A stretch of DNA of 64,000 nt from Shinella zoogloeoides (GTDB taxonomy: Bacteria > Pseudomonadota > Alphaproteobacteria > Rhizobiales > Rhizobiaceae). Shown piece after piece: positions 46,969 to 55,501 of the stretch. The notes beneath the pieces are model-generated. The model saw only the letters and a list, made by a program, of their open reading frames with translations, had not been told where the DNA came from and did no database searches. Numbering within the stretch: position 1 is the stretch's first letter; each line of letters starts with the position of its first letter. The stretch lies in contig NZ_CP131130.1 of the NCBI RefSeq assembly GCF_033705735.1, forward strand, positions 3,050,001-3,114,000, given 5' to 3'. The translations under genes were made by a program, and so were the position numbers.

Positions 46969-47583
46969 TCAGCCGCCCGCAGCGGGCGTCCCGAGCGCCT
47001 TCTCGATGGCCGGATAGAGCCCGCCCTTCAGGCTCTTTTCATCGAACGGACCGACCCGCTTGTAGAGGATCGTCCCATCCGGCCCGACGAGATAGGATTC
47101 CGGGATGCCGTAGACGCCCCAGTCGATCGCCATCTTGCCGACGGGATCGAGGCCGATGGCCGAGAAGGGATTACCGAGCTCGCCGAGGAAGCGCAGCGCA
47201 TTTTCGCTGCCGTCCTTGTAGTTGACGCCGACGACGGTAATGCGCGGGTCCTTCGACAATGCCAGGATGACCGGATGCTCCTGCCGGCACGGCACGCACC
47301 AAGAGGCCCAGAAATTGACGAGCGTCAGCTTGCCCTTACCCGTCTGCGCCGTCAGTGCCGGGACGGGCGCGCCGTCCTTCGTGGCGCCGGCGAGCGGCTC
47401 GAGATCGCGGAACGGCGCCTTGGTACCGATCAGCGCGGAGGGGATTTCCGAGATGTCGCGGCCGGAATTGAGCTGCGTCCAGAAGATCAGCGCCAGGCCG
47501 AGGAAGATTGCCAGCGGCAGCGCGGCGAGGATCAGGCGCGTGCGCTTGCCCGCGCCCTCGGCATTGCCTTCGCTCTCGCTCAT
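46969..47583 (-). CDS. ccmG: Thiol:disulfide interchange protein CcmG (DsbE)
   Basis: 204 residues. One N-terminal membrane anchor (LILAALPLAIFLGLALIFW) holds a periplasmic thioredoxin fold with the WCVPC site in NFWASWCVPCRQEHPVI and the cis-Pro in GVYGIPESYLVGPDG. It reduces apocytochrome c heme-binding cysteines in the Ccm system I pathway. Its start codon overlaps the ccmD stop (ATGA). It is last in the visible ccmB-ccmC-ccmD-ccmG series. Confidence 0.95.
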   Translation of the reverse strand: MSESEGNAEGAGKRTRLILAALPLAIFLGLALIFWTQLNSGRDISEIPSALIGTKAPFRDLEPLAGATKDGAPVPALTAQTGKGKLTLVNFWASWCVPCRQEHPVILALSKDPRITVVGVNYKDGSENALRFLGELGNPFSAIGLDPVGKMAIDWGVYGIPESYLVGPDGTILYKRVGPFDEKSLKGGLYPAIEKALGTPAAGG

Positions 47584-47747
47584 GGATTGCCCTCGCTGCG
47601 CGCCGAACGGCGGCGGATGCCGGCAGCTTCGAGCTGCTCGATCTCGCGGCGGCGGCCGCGATGGTCGATGAAGACCCAGAGCACGAGACCGAGCGTGACG
47701 GCGAAGGCGGCGATGTAGGACACCGCGACGTAGAAGGTATGGCTCAT
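47580..47747 (-). CDS. ccmD: Heme exporter protein CcmD
   Basis: 55 residues: a single membrane helix (FYVAVSYIAAFAVTLGLVLWVFI) and a charged cytoplasmic tail (DHRGRRREIEQLEAAGIRRRSAR), the standard CcmD plan. It helps release holo-CcmE from CcmABC. It overlaps ccmC and ccmG by four bases on each side, which supports both the start and the assignment. Confidence 0.93.
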   Translation of the reverse strand: MSHTFYVAVSYIAAFAVTLGLVLWVFIDHRGRRREIEQLEAAGIRRRSARSEGNP

Positions 47748-48514
47748 GCGGCGCCTCCCGCGCGGCCGGCGGCGCGGGCTGCATGGCGGCGCAGCACCGC
47801 GATGCGGCGGCGCAGGATCTCGTTGCGCATGGCGAGGATATGCAGCGTGAAGAACAGCATGGTGAAGGCGACGGCCATGATGAGGAGCGGCCAGAGGAAT
47901 TCCGGGTCGATGGTCGGCCCGCCCATGCGGATGACGCTCGCCGGCTGGTGCAGCGTGTTCCACCACTCGACCGAGAACTTGATGATCGGGATGTTGACGA
48001 AGCCGACGAGGATCAGCACGGCGCTGACCTTGGCGGCACGCGTCGGATCGTCCATGGCACGGCCGAGCGCGATGAGGCCGAGATACATCAGGAAAAGCAC
48101 GAAGACGGAGGTGAGCCGCGCGTCCCACACCCACCAGGTGCCCCACATCGGCTTGCCCCAGAGCGAGCCGGTGATGAGCGCGACGAGCGTGAAACAGGCG
48201 CCGATAGGCGCGGCGGCCTTGGCCGAGACGTCGGCGAGCGGATGGCGCCAGACGAGCGTGCCGAGCGCCGAGAGCGCCATGACCGAATAGCACATCATGG
48301 AGAGCCAGGCGGCCGGCACATGCACATACATGATGCGCACCGTCTCGCCCTGCTGGTAATCGCCCGTCGTGGTGAAGGAGAGGTAGAGCCCTGCCGCGAA
48401 GAGACAGAGCGTCAGCCCGGCAAGCCAGGGCCAGACGATGGCGACCAGCGCCAGGAACCGCGTCGGGTTGGCGAGGTCGCTGAATTTGCGGATGGCAAGG
48501 CTCGGTTCGTTCAT
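47744..48514 (-). CDS. ccmC: Heme exporter protein CcmC
   Basis: 256 residues with six membrane helices and the Trp-rich heme-handling motif WGKPMWGTWWVWDARLTS. Periplasmic histidines on both sides (YVHVPAAWLSM and EWWNTLHQPASV) match the family's heme ligands. It presents heme to CcmE. The ATG at 48514 gives the normal N-terminus (IRKFSDLANPTRFLAL). It lies 60 bases after ccmB. Confidence 0.96.
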   Translation of the reverse strand: MNEPSLAIRKFSDLANPTRFLALVAIVWPWLAGLTLCLFAAGLYLSFTTTGDYQQGETVRIMYVHVPAAWLSMMCYSVMALSALGTLVWRHPLADVSAKAAAPIGACFTLVALITGSLWGKPMWGTWWVWDARLTSVFVLFLMYLGLIALGRAMDDPTRAAKVSAVLILVGFVNIPIIKFSVEWWNTLHQPASVIRMGGPTIDPEFLWPLLIMAVAFTMLFFTLHILAMRNEILRRRIAVLRRHAARAAGRAGGAA

Positions 48515-48574
48515 GATGGTTCTTTAACGCGGAAGCACCCGGTCTTCAATTGATCTGCAGCAATCACTTTCTCG

Positions 48575-49234
48575 TCAGTCGCTCGAAAGACGAAGGGCCG
48601 CAGCCGCGGCGACCGGGCCGATGACGGCGAAGGCGAGGTTGAGCGCGACGAGGATGAGGAAGGGCGGCAGGAAGGGCGCCGGTTCCTGGATCGCCGCATA
48701 GACCGCGCTCACCCCGAAGATCAGAACGGGAATGGCGAGCGGCAGCACGAGGATGGAGACGAGCAGCCCGCCGCGCGGCAGCGCCACCGCCACCGCCGCG
48801 CCGGCCGCACCGATGAAGGTGATGGCGGGCGTGCCGGCAAGCAGCGTCAGCGTCGTCGCGCCGATGGCGATCTCGTCCATGTTCATGAAGAGGCCGAGCA
48901 GCGGCGAGGCGATGACGAGCGGCAGGCCGGTCGCGAGCCAATGGGCGAGGCACTTGACGAAGACCGTCAGCACCAGCGGCGTCTCCTGCATCAGGAGAAG
49001 GTCGAGCGAACCGTCCTCGCGCTCGGCCTGGAACAGCCGGTCGAGGCCGAGGAGGGAGGCGAGCAGCGCGCCGATCCAGAGGATGGCAGGTCCGATTCGG
49101 GCAAGGAGATTGAGGTCCGGCCCGACGCCGAAGGGAATGACGGCGACAACAGTCATGAAGAAGAGGACGCCGACCAGTGCGCCGCCGCCGGCGCGCACGG
49201 AGAGCTTCAGGTCGCGGAAGAGGAGGGCGATCAT
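48575..49234 (-). CDS. ccmB: Heme exporter protein CcmB
   Basis: 219 residues, six predicted membrane helices and the family segments LFRDLKLSVRAGGGALVGVLFFMTVVAVIPFGVGP, LDRLFQAEREDGSLDLLLMQ and ILVLPLAIPVLIFGV. It forms the membrane part of the CcmAB ABC complex that releases holo-CcmE. Its ATPase gene ccmA lies upstream but is separated by 205 bases holding a large inverted repeat. The ATG at 49234 is preceded by AGGAG. Confidence 0.95.
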   Translation of the reverse strand: MIALLFRDLKLSVRAGGGALVGVLFFMTVVAVIPFGVGPDLNLLARIGPAILWIGALLASLLGLDRLFQAEREDGSLDLLLMQETPLVLTVFVKCLAHWLATGLPLVIASPLLGLFMNMDEIAIGATTLTLLAGTPAITFIGAAGAAVAVALPRGGLLVSILVLPLAIPVLIFGVSAVYAAIQEPAPFLPPFLILVALNLAFAVIGPVAAAAALRLSSD

Positions 49235-49266
49235 GCGGCACTCCTTAGGCTTCGAGGGCTTGGTTC

Positions 49267-49422
49267 ACCCCCCTCTGCCCTGCCGGGCATCTCCCCCACA
49301 AGGGGGGAGATTGGGTGGGGCAATGCTTTACTTCCTCTTTGACGTTTCTGTTTGGGCTGGGCTTGCACCTCTTGCCAATCTCCCCCCTTGTGGGGGAGAT
49401 GCCCGGCAGGGCAGAGGGGGGT
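49267..49422. repeat. 48-bp perfect inverted repeat between ccmA and ccmB
   Basis: Arms at 49267-49314 and 49375-49422 are exact reverse complements over all 48 bases, separated by a 60-base AT-richer spacer. Each arm starts ACCCCCCTCTGCCCTGCCGG (or its complement) and contains a small inner hairpin CTCCCCCACAAGGGGGGAG. The element sits inside what is usually a continuous ccmAB transcription unit and could fold into a very stable RNA hairpin or DNA cruciform. No transposase remnant is seen in the spacer. Confidence 0.9.
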
Positions 49423-49439
49423 AGCCACGGACACGACCA

Positions 49440-50081
49440 TCACCACACATCCTCCATGACCCCGGCAAAACCCGTCATCCGCAGCTCCGTCACCCCTTCC
49501 AGCCCCAGCGGCTGATGCGTCGCGGCAATCGCGATGCCGCCGCGGGCAAGGTGAGAGGTCACGAGGCCCGCGAACATGGTTTCCGCAGCCGCGTCGAGAG
49601 CCGCCGTCGGCTCGTCGAGGATCCAGACCGGGCGCCAGGCAACGAGAAGCTTGGCCATGGCCATGCGCCGTTGCTGGCCGGCGGAGAGATAGCCGAAGGG
49701 AAGATGCGCGATGCCGCCGAGGCCGACAGCCTCGACTGCCTTCATGACCGGCACGCCCGCCCCACCTACAAAATCGCCAAAGAAGGATTTCCAGAAGGAC
49801 AGGTTCTCCTCGACGGTGAGCTCTCGCTTCATCGCGTTGCGGTGGCCGAGATAGTGCGCGGCCTCACCGATCTGGCCGGCCGGTTGCGCTGCAGCAAGGA
49901 ATTTCGCGGTTCCCGCATGCGCCGGCAGGAGGCCCGCCAGAACCCGCAGCAGCGTCGACTTGCCGGAGCCGTTCGGCCCCTTGACGACGAGGGCTTCGCC
50001 GCTACCGATTTCAAAGGAAATATCTTGGAAAATCAGGTCTTCGCCGCGCTTGGCGCTCAATCCCTCGGCGACGAGCCGCAT
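49440..50081 (-). CDS. ccmA: Heme exporter ATP-binding protein CcmA
   Basis: 213 residues, a short ABC ATPase: Walker A GPNGSGKST, signature YLSAGQQRRMAMAKLLV, Walker B VWILDEPTAALD, and H-loop TH in IAATHQPLG. The small size and GQQRR signature are typical of CcmA, which uses ATP to free holo-CcmE from CcmC. It is divergent from acnA with 266 bases between, where no clear motif was recognised. Confidence 0.95.
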   Translation of the reverse strand: MRLVAEGLSAKRGEDLIFQDISFEIGSGEALVVKGPNGSGKSTLLRVLAGLLPAHAGTAKFLAAAQPAGQIGEAAHYLGHRNAMKRELTVEENLSFWKSFFGDFVGGAGVPVMKAVEAVGLGGIAHLPFGYLSAGQQRRMAMAKLLVAWRPVWILDEPTAALDAAAETMFAGLVTSHLARGGIAIAATHQPLGLEGVTELRMTGFAGVMEDVW

Positions 50082-50347
50082 GGCTTTTCACTTTCCCTTT
50101 ACGACCTTGGTCGCAACGCAAAAAAATTGTCCCGATTTACCGTCAGGCGCTCTGGATCGTTTCTTAGAAATTATCTATAACGCCCGCAACACGCCAGCGG
50201 TCGGCGTGAATTTCATCCAAGCGCCGAACACGGGAATGATTTCCGCGTACGGACAGCGGAAATGGCCGCACCCGCATCCCATTCGCGCCTCAGGCGCTCG
50301 GGCGTTCGTACGTCAGCTTTCTGGCGCCAGACGAGACGGGGTATAAA

Positions 50348-53041
50348 GTGTCCAAATCCCTAGACAGTTTCAATTGTCGCTCGACCCTCACGGTCAACGG
50401 CACCGACTATGTGTACTACAGCCTGCCCAAGGCCGAAGCGAACGGCCTTGCCGGCGTCTCGAAGCTGCCCTACTCGATGAAGGTGCTTCTTGAGAACCTG
50501 CTGCGCTTCGAGGACGGCCGCTCGGTCACCAAGGAGCACATCCTGTCCGTCGCCGAATGGCTGACGAACAAGGGCACGGTCGAAAACGAGATCGCCTATC
50601 GCCCGGCGCGCGTCCTGATGCAGGACTTCACCGGCGTTCCCGCCGTCGTCGACCTTGCGGCCATGCGCGACGCGATGGTCTCGCTCGGCGGCGACCCGGA
50701 GAAGATCAACCCGCTCGTTCCCGTCGACCTCGTCATCGACCACTCGGTCATCGTCGACGAATTCGGCACGCCGACGGCCTTTGCCCGCAACGTCGAGCTG
50801 GAATACCAGCGCAACGGCGAGCGCTACCGCTTCCTCAAGTGGGGCCAGCAGGCCTTCAAGAACTTCCGCGTCGTTCCCCCGGGTACCGGCATCTGTCACC
50901 AGGTCAATCTGGAATATCTGGGCCAGACGGTTTGGACCAAGGAAGAAGACGGCGAGATCGTCGCCTACCCGGATACCTGTGTCGGCACGGACAGCCACAC
51001 GACCATGATCAACGGCCTCGGCGTTCTCGGCTGGGGCGTGGGCGGCATCGAAGCCGAAGCCGCCATGCTCGGCCAGCCGGTCTCCATGCTTCTGCCTGAG
51101 GTCATCGGCTTCAAGCTGACCGGCAAGCTCAAGGAAGGCGTCACGGCGACCGACCTCGTGCTGATGGTCGTGCAGATGCTGCGCAAGAAGGGCGTCGTCT
51201 CCAAGTTCGTCGAATTCTTCGGCCCCGGCCTCGACAACATGACGCTCGCCGACCGCGCGACGATCGGCAATATGGGCCCGGAATACGGCGCGACCTGCGG
51301 CTTCTTCCCGGTCGATGGCGAGACTGTCAACTACCTCACCATGTCCGGCCGCGAAGAGCAGCGCATCGCCCTCGTCGAAGCCTATTCGAAGGCGCAGGGC
51401 ATGTGGCGTGACGGCGACGGCTCCGACCTCGTCTTCACCGACACGCTCGAACTCGACCTCGGCGACGTGGTCCCGGCCATGGCCGGCCCGAAGCGTCCGG
51501 AAGGCCGCATCCCGCTGGAAAACATCGCGCCGAACTTCGCCACGGCGCTTGAAAACGACTACAAGAAGCCCGGCCAGCTTTCGAACCGCTACGCCGTCGA
51601 AGGCACGGACTACGATATCGGCCACGGCGACGTCGCCATCGCCGCCATCACGTCCTGCACCAACACGTCGAACCCCTCGGTCCTCATCGCCGCCGGCCTT
51701 CTCGCCCGCAATGCGGTCGCCAAGGGCCTGAAGACGAAGCCGTGGGTCAAGACGTCGCTGGCACCGGGATCGCAGGTCGTCGGCGAATACCTCGCCAAGT
51801 CGGGCCTGCAGGCCGACCTCGACAAGCTCGGCTTCAACCTCGTCGGCTTCGGCTGCACGACCTGCATCGGCAATTCCGGCCCGCTGCCGGCGCCGATTTC
51901 CAAGACGATCAACGACAAGGGCCTGATCGCGGCGGGCGTCCTTTCGGGCAACCGCAACTTCGAAGGCCGCATCTCGCCGGACGTGCAGGCGAACTACCTC
52001 GCCTCCCCGCCGCTCGTCGTCGCCTATGCGCTTGCCGGTTCGGTCCAGAAGGACCTGACCAAGGAACCGCTCGGCGAGGACCAGAACGGCAACCCCGTCT
52101 ACCTCAAGGACATCTGGCCCTCCTCCAAGGAGATCCAGGAGTTCATCATGAAGTACGTCACGCGTGAGCTCTATGCCACGAAGTATGCCGACGTCTTCAA
52201 GGGCGACGAGAACTGGCAGGCCGTTCAGGTGCCGGAAGGCCAGACCTATGCCTGGGACGACAAGTCGACCTATGTGCAGAACCCGCCCTATTTCGTGGGC
52301 ATGGGCAAGACCGGCTCGGGCCTCAAGAACATCGAAGGCGCGCGCGTCCTCGGTCTCTTCGGCGACAAGATCACGACCGACCACATCTCGCCGGCCGGTT
52401 CGATCAAGGCGGCTTCCCCGGCTGGTGCGTACCTGACGGATAACGGCGTCGCAGTCGCGGACTTCAACCAGTACGGCACGCGCCGCGGCAACCATGAAGT
52501 CATGATGCGCGGCACCTTCGCCAATATCCGCATCCGCAACCACATGCTCGGTCCGAACGGCAAGGAAGGTGGCTACACGATCCACTATCCGTCCAAGGAA
52601 GAGATGTCGATCTACGACGCGGCCATGAAGTACAAAGCCGAGGGCGTTCCGCTCGTCATCTTCGCCGGCGTCGAATACGGCAACGGCTCCTCGCGTGACT
52701 GGGCGGCCAAGGGCACCAACCTGCTCGGCGTCAAGGCCGTGGTGGCGCAGTCCTTCGAGCGCATCCACCGCTCTAACCTCGTCGGCATGGGCGTCGTGCC
52801 CTTCGTCTTCGAGGAAGGCACGACCTGGGCTTCGCTCGACCTCAAGGGCGACGAAGTCGTCACGATCGAGGGCCTGGAAGGCGACATCAAGCCGCGCGAG
52901 AAGAAGATCGCCAGGATCGCCTACTCCGACGGCACGGTGAAGGAAGTTCCGCTCCTCTGCCGCATCGATACGCTGGACGAGGTGACCTACATGAACAACG
53001 GCGGCATCCTGCAGACCGTTCTGCGCGACCTCGCCGCCTGA
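50348..53041 (+). CDS. acnA: Aconitate hydratase A
   Basis: 897 residues, standard AcnA length. The [4Fe-4S] ligand cysteines lie in [13 protein letters not shown] near 436 and [14 protein letters not shown] near 502-505. Substrate-binding motifs include [22 protein letters not shown] and the C-terminal [16 protein letters not shown] swivel-domain segment. It isomerises citrate and isocitrate in the TCA cycle and may bind RNA in the apo form. The start is GTG at 50348 behind GACGGGGT. The gene stands alone with its own terminator. Confidence 0.97.
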   Translation: MSKSLDSFNCRSTLTVNGTDYVYYSLPKAEANGLAGVSKLPYSMKVLLENLLRFEDGRSVTKEHILSVAEWLTNKGTVENEIAYRPARVLMQDFTGVPAVVDLAAMRDAMVSLGGDPEKINPLVPVDLVIDHSVIVDEFGTPTAFARNVELEYQRNGERYRFLKWGQQAFKNFRVVPPGTGICHQVNLEYLGQTVWTKEEDGEIVAYPDTCVGTDSHTTMINGLGVLGWGVGGIEAEAAMLGQPVSMLLPEVIGFKLTGKLKEGVTATDLVLMVVQMLRKKGVVSKFVEFFGPGLDNMTLADRATIGNMGPEYGATCGFFPVDGETVNYLTMSGREEQRIALVEAYSKAQGMWRDGDGSDLVFTDTLELDLGDVVPAMAGPKRPEGRIPLENIAPNFATALENDYKKPGQLSNRYAVEGTDYDIGHGDVAIAAITSCTNTSNPSVLIAAGLLARNAVAKGLKTKPWVKTSLAPGSQVVGEYLAKSGLQADLDKLGFNLVGFGCTTCIGNSGPLPAPISKTINDKGLIAAGVLSGNRNFEGRISPDVQANYLASPPLVVAYALAGSVQKDLTKEPLGEDQNGNPVYLKDIWPSSKEIQEFIMKYVTRELYATKYADVFKGDENWQAVQVPEGQTYAWDDKSTYVQNPPYFVGMGKTGSGLKNIEGARVLGLFGDKITTDHISPAGSIKAASPAGAYLTDNGVAVADFNQYGTRRGNHEVMMRGTFANIRIRNHMLGPNGKEGGYTIHYPSKEEMSIYDAAMKYKAEGVPLVIFAGVEYGNGSSRDWAAKGTNLLGVKAVVAQSFERIHRSNLVGMGVVPFVFEEGTTWASLDLKGDEVVTIEGLEGDIKPREKKIARIAYSDGTVKEVPLLCRIDTLDEVTYMNNGGILQTVLRDLAA

Positions 53042-53064
53042 GCCACCAACGGCTGAAAACGAAG

Positions 53065-53092
53065 TGCCGGGGCAGAAAGCCCCGGCATTTTT
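53065..53092 (+). terminator. Rho-independent terminator of acnA
   Basis: A 9-bp perfect stem (TGCCGGGGC / GCCCCGGCA) with loop AGAAA is followed by TTTTTCGTTTT, 24 bases after the acnA stop. Confidence 0.95.
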
Positions 53093-53201
53093 CGTTTTCG
53101 AGGGCAAAAATCTCACTCCATCGTGACTTCCTGTTGAAGCGGCAAGGGCGTAAGACGGCTGAAAAGGCTGGCCTGCGGCCGGCATTGCATTGGAAATGAT
53201 C

Positions 53202-53957
53202 ATGCCGAGACCGTATGTACCGGAATGTCTGGCGATCCTGCTGACGCTCGGCGCCGGCGTCGCCCATGCACAGGAAGCGAACGCGCCGAAGGGCGTCGTC
53301 GAGCTTTTCACCAGCCAGGGCTGCTCCTCCTGCCCGCCGGCCGACAAGGCGCTCGAGACGCTTGCACGCGAAGGCAAGGTCGTCGCCCTCGCCTACCATG
53401 TCGACTACTGGAACTATCTCGGCTGGGCGGACACGCTCGCCTCCAAGGACAACACCGCACGGCAATATGCCTATGCCCGCATGTTCGGCCGCAACGGCGT
53501 CTATACGCCCCAGGCCGTGCTGAACGGCCGCGAGCACATCAACGGCGCCGACCTTTCCGGCATCCGCACCCGCCTCGATTCCCTGCCGAAGGAAGGCAAG
53601 GGGCTCGACGTGCCGGTGACTGTCGAGGTGAAGAACGACGAGCTGCGCATCCACGTCGGAGCCGGGCAGGGCAAGGCCAATATCGTGATCGCCTATTTCG
53701 AGCGCGAACGCTCGATCAATATCGACAAGGGCGAGAATCGCGGCAAGACCGTCAATTACTGGCACGCCGTGACCAATATGGAAACGATCGGCATGTGGGA
53801 GGGCAAGGAGACCAATCTGGTGCTTCCCGCCGACATGCTGAAGAAGAAGGAAAAGCCCGGCGGCTGCGCCGTGCTTCTCCAGCGCATGAAGACGGCCGAC
53901 ACGCCCGGCGCGATCCTCGGGGCGACGGTTCTGGCAGGCGACGAGGCATCACGGTAA
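53202..53957 (+). CDS. DUF1223 secreted thioredoxin-like protein
   Basis: About 251 residues. A signal peptide (LAILLTLGAGVAHA-QE) leads to VVELFTSQGCSSCPPADKAL, a CxxC in a thioredoxin-like setting, then AYHVDYWNYLGWADTLASKDNT and NGVYTPQAVLNGREHINGAD, the DUF1223 hallmarks. The fold and CSSC suggest a periplasmic redox role, but the family is uncharacterised. Start is uncertain: ATG 53202 has GGAA seven bases before it; ATG 53196 or TTG 53190 would add only two to four residues. Confidence 0.87.
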   Translation: MPRPYVPECLAILLTLGAGVAHAQEANAPKGVVELFTSQGCSSCPPADKALETLAREGKVVALAYHVDYWNYLGWADTLASKDNTARQYAYARMFGRNGVYTPQAVLNGREHINGADLSGIRTRLDSLPKEGKGLDVPVTVEVKNDELRIHVGAGQGKANIVIAYFERERSINIDKGENRGKTVNYWHAVTNMETIGMWEGKETNLVLPADMLKKKEKPGGCAVLLQRMKTADTPGAILGATVLAGDEASR

Positions 53958-54293
53958 ATCCTCCCCCGCGGGGGAGGTCCGGTCCGGCTTCTTCGAGGGG
54001 CTGGGGCTTGAGGGTTCGAAGAAAGACGGACCGGACCGGGACGAAGCTGCCGGCAACGGATACAGGGCAACTTCGACAGTCGCGCACCGTTCCGAACCGG
54101 CTTCCTGCTTGAGGCAACAGACTGGTACGGGCCGCGACGGGCGAACTCTCTCTTTTAATTTGGGCTTCTGTTTGTCTGAAATGCGGCGGGACGGATTTTT
54201 GCGAAATCGCCGCTTTCGGCCCATCCAGCTTGCATTTCAGCGCCGCTCAGGCACACTGTCACGCAGCCGTCACAGACGAGGTGCGGAGATTCG
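53958..54293. other. Intergenic region with palindromes after the DUF1223 gene
   Basis: 336 bases. A perfect 18-base palindrome CCTCCCCCGCGGGGGAGG (53960-53977) begins right after the stop. It overlaps an inverted repeat whose arms GGTCCGGTCCG (53976-53986) and TTCTTCGA (53989-53996) pair with TCGAAGAA (54016-54023) and CGGACCGGACC (54027-54037). These probably form the mRNA 3' end; there is no T-run. Nothing else was recognised up to the DUF2794 gene. Confidence 0.6.
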
Positions 54294-54668
54294 ATGACCG
54301 ATCAGCCGGATTTGCAGGCGTCCAGTGTCGTGGTCGACCTCAAGGAATACCGCAACAGCAAGGATCCGCTGCCGGTGACCTTCCACCGCCGTGAACTCGA
54401 TGCGATCCTCTGGGTCTATGGCCGCATGGTGGGCGAAGGCGAATGGCGCGACTATGCCATCGACCATATGCGCGACAAGGCCGTCTTCTCGATCTTCAAG
54501 CGATCCGGCGAAATGCCGCTCTACCGGGTGGAGAAGAACCCGAAGCTCGCCGCCAAGCAGGGCGCCTACAGCGTCGTCAACCAGCAGGGCATGATCCTGA
54601 AGCGTGGGCACGAGCTGAACCAGGTGCTGAAGGTCTTCGACAAGGTGCTGCGTCTCGTCGAGACGTAA
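54294..54668 (+). CDS. DUF2794 family protein
   Basis: 124 residues of a small alphaproteobacterial family: VVDLKEYRNSKDPLPVTFHRRELDAILWVYGRMVGEGEWRDYAIDHM in the first half and RSGEMPLYRVEKNPKLAAKQGAYSVVNQQGMILKRG in the second. No signal peptide or membrane helix. The function is unknown. The wide conservation in alphaproteobacteria suggests a core role. GGTGCGGAGATTCG stands before the ATG. Confidence 0.88.
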   Translation: MTDQPDLQASSVVVDLKEYRNSKDPLPVTFHRRELDAILWVYGRMVGEGEWRDYAIDHMRDKAVFSIFKRSGEMPLYRVEKNPKLAAKQGAYSVVNQQGMILKRGHELNQVLKVFDKVLRLVET

Positions 54669-54817
54669 GCCCGCCCTTCCCCTTCTCCCGCTTCCAATGA
54701 AGTCACCCTCGGGCTTGACCCGAGGATTCAAGTAGCTCGGCATTGGCTGCGTGGATGCTCTAGTCAGGTCCGAGCATGACGGAGAGGAGGTTACGGCCTA
54801 CCCCGATCCCCTTCAAT

Positions 54818-55369
54818 TCACCCCATCGTCCCCGGATAGTCCGCCACCGACGGCTCCGTCTCCGCCCCGTCGCCGAGGGGGCGCTGCATGAAGACCGTAT
54901 CCAGCCAGCGGCCGTGCTTGAAGCCGGTCGCCGTCATACGGCCCGAATGCGCAAAGCCGGCGGCGCTGTGGACGGCAATGGAAGCCGGGTGCGCGCCGCC
55001 GATGACGGCCACCATCTGGCGGAAGCCGAGACCCGTGCAGCGGCGGATGAGCTCGGCCAAGAGCGCCTTGCCGACACCCTTGCCGCGCGCTTCCGGCGCC
55101 AGATAGACCGAGTCCTCCACCAGCCAGCGATAGGCCGGCCGCGTGCGGAAGGCCGAGGCATAGGCATAGCCGAGGATGAGGCCGGTCTGCTCCACCGCCA
55201 CGATATAGGGATAGCCCTTTCCGGTGATCGCCGTGAAGCGCGCTTCCATCTCGTCGAGCGTCGGCGGGTCGATCTCATAGCTCGCCACGCCGTTCAGCAC
55301 GGATTCGCGGTAGATTTCGGTGAAGGCGGCGATATCGCCGAGCGCGGCGGTGCGGATGACGAAGCTCAT
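54818..55369 (-). CDS. GNAT acetyltransferase (phosphinothricin N-acetyltransferase-like)
   Basis: 183 residues of the GNAT fold. The segments AFTEIYRESVLNGVASYEIDPPTLDEMEARF, YRWLVEDSVYLAPEARGKGVGKALL (the acetyl-CoA-binding Arg/Gln-x-x-Gly-x-Gly/Ala motif) and GGAHPASIAVHSAAGFAHSGRM match the Pat/YncA group that acetylates phosphinothricin or methionine sulfoximine analogues. Its natural substrate is unknown. The ATG at 55369 fits the family N-terminus; the open frame continues eight codons upstream. Confidence 0.9.
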   Translation of the reverse strand: MSFVIRTAALGDIAAFTEIYRESVLNGVASYEIDPPTLDEMEARFTAITGKGYPYIVAVEQTGLILGYAYASAFRTRPAYRWLVEDSVYLAPEARGKGVGKALLAELIRRCTGLGFRQMVAVIGGAHPASIAVHSAAGFAHSGRMTATGFKHGRWLDTVFMQRPLGDGAETEPSVADYPGTMG

Positions 55370-55387
55370 GGAAGCCTGCGTTTCATT

Positions 55388-55432
55388 GAACAATTCTGAT
55401 AGAGTGGCAGCGTTTTGCGGCCGGAATTGCGC
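55388..55432. repeat. Short dispersed stem-loop repeat, copy B (degenerate)
   Basis: The sequence contains CAATTC and CGTTTTGCGGCCGGAATTGC in the same order as copy A (22375-22425). The outer complementarity is reduced, so this looks like a decayed copy. It lies just upstream of the GNAT gene. Confidence 0.5.
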
Positions 55433-55449
55433 AAGCGCAAGGGCAAAGA

Positions 55450-55473
55450 GGGGATGGGGTTAACCCCATCCCC
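55450..55473 (-). terminator. Palindromic terminator after pyc
   Basis: A perfect 24-base palindrome whose half is GGGGATGGGGTT lies 28 bases past the pyc stop. On the minus strand it is followed by TCTTTG, so it is a likely but weak intrinsic terminator. Confidence 0.6.
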
Positions 55474-55501
55474 CCGTCATGCGGACTTCCTGCCGGCAGG
55501 C

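Noticed and set aside
49315..49374. An insertion sequence between the 48-bp arms
   Set aside because: The spacer is only 60 bases, has no ORF and no clear target duplication outside the arms.
50360..53377. A 1005-codon open frame opposite aconitase
   Set aside because: Same effect: the real gene is acnA with complete family motifs, and the antisense frame has no recognisable domain or ribosome-binding site.
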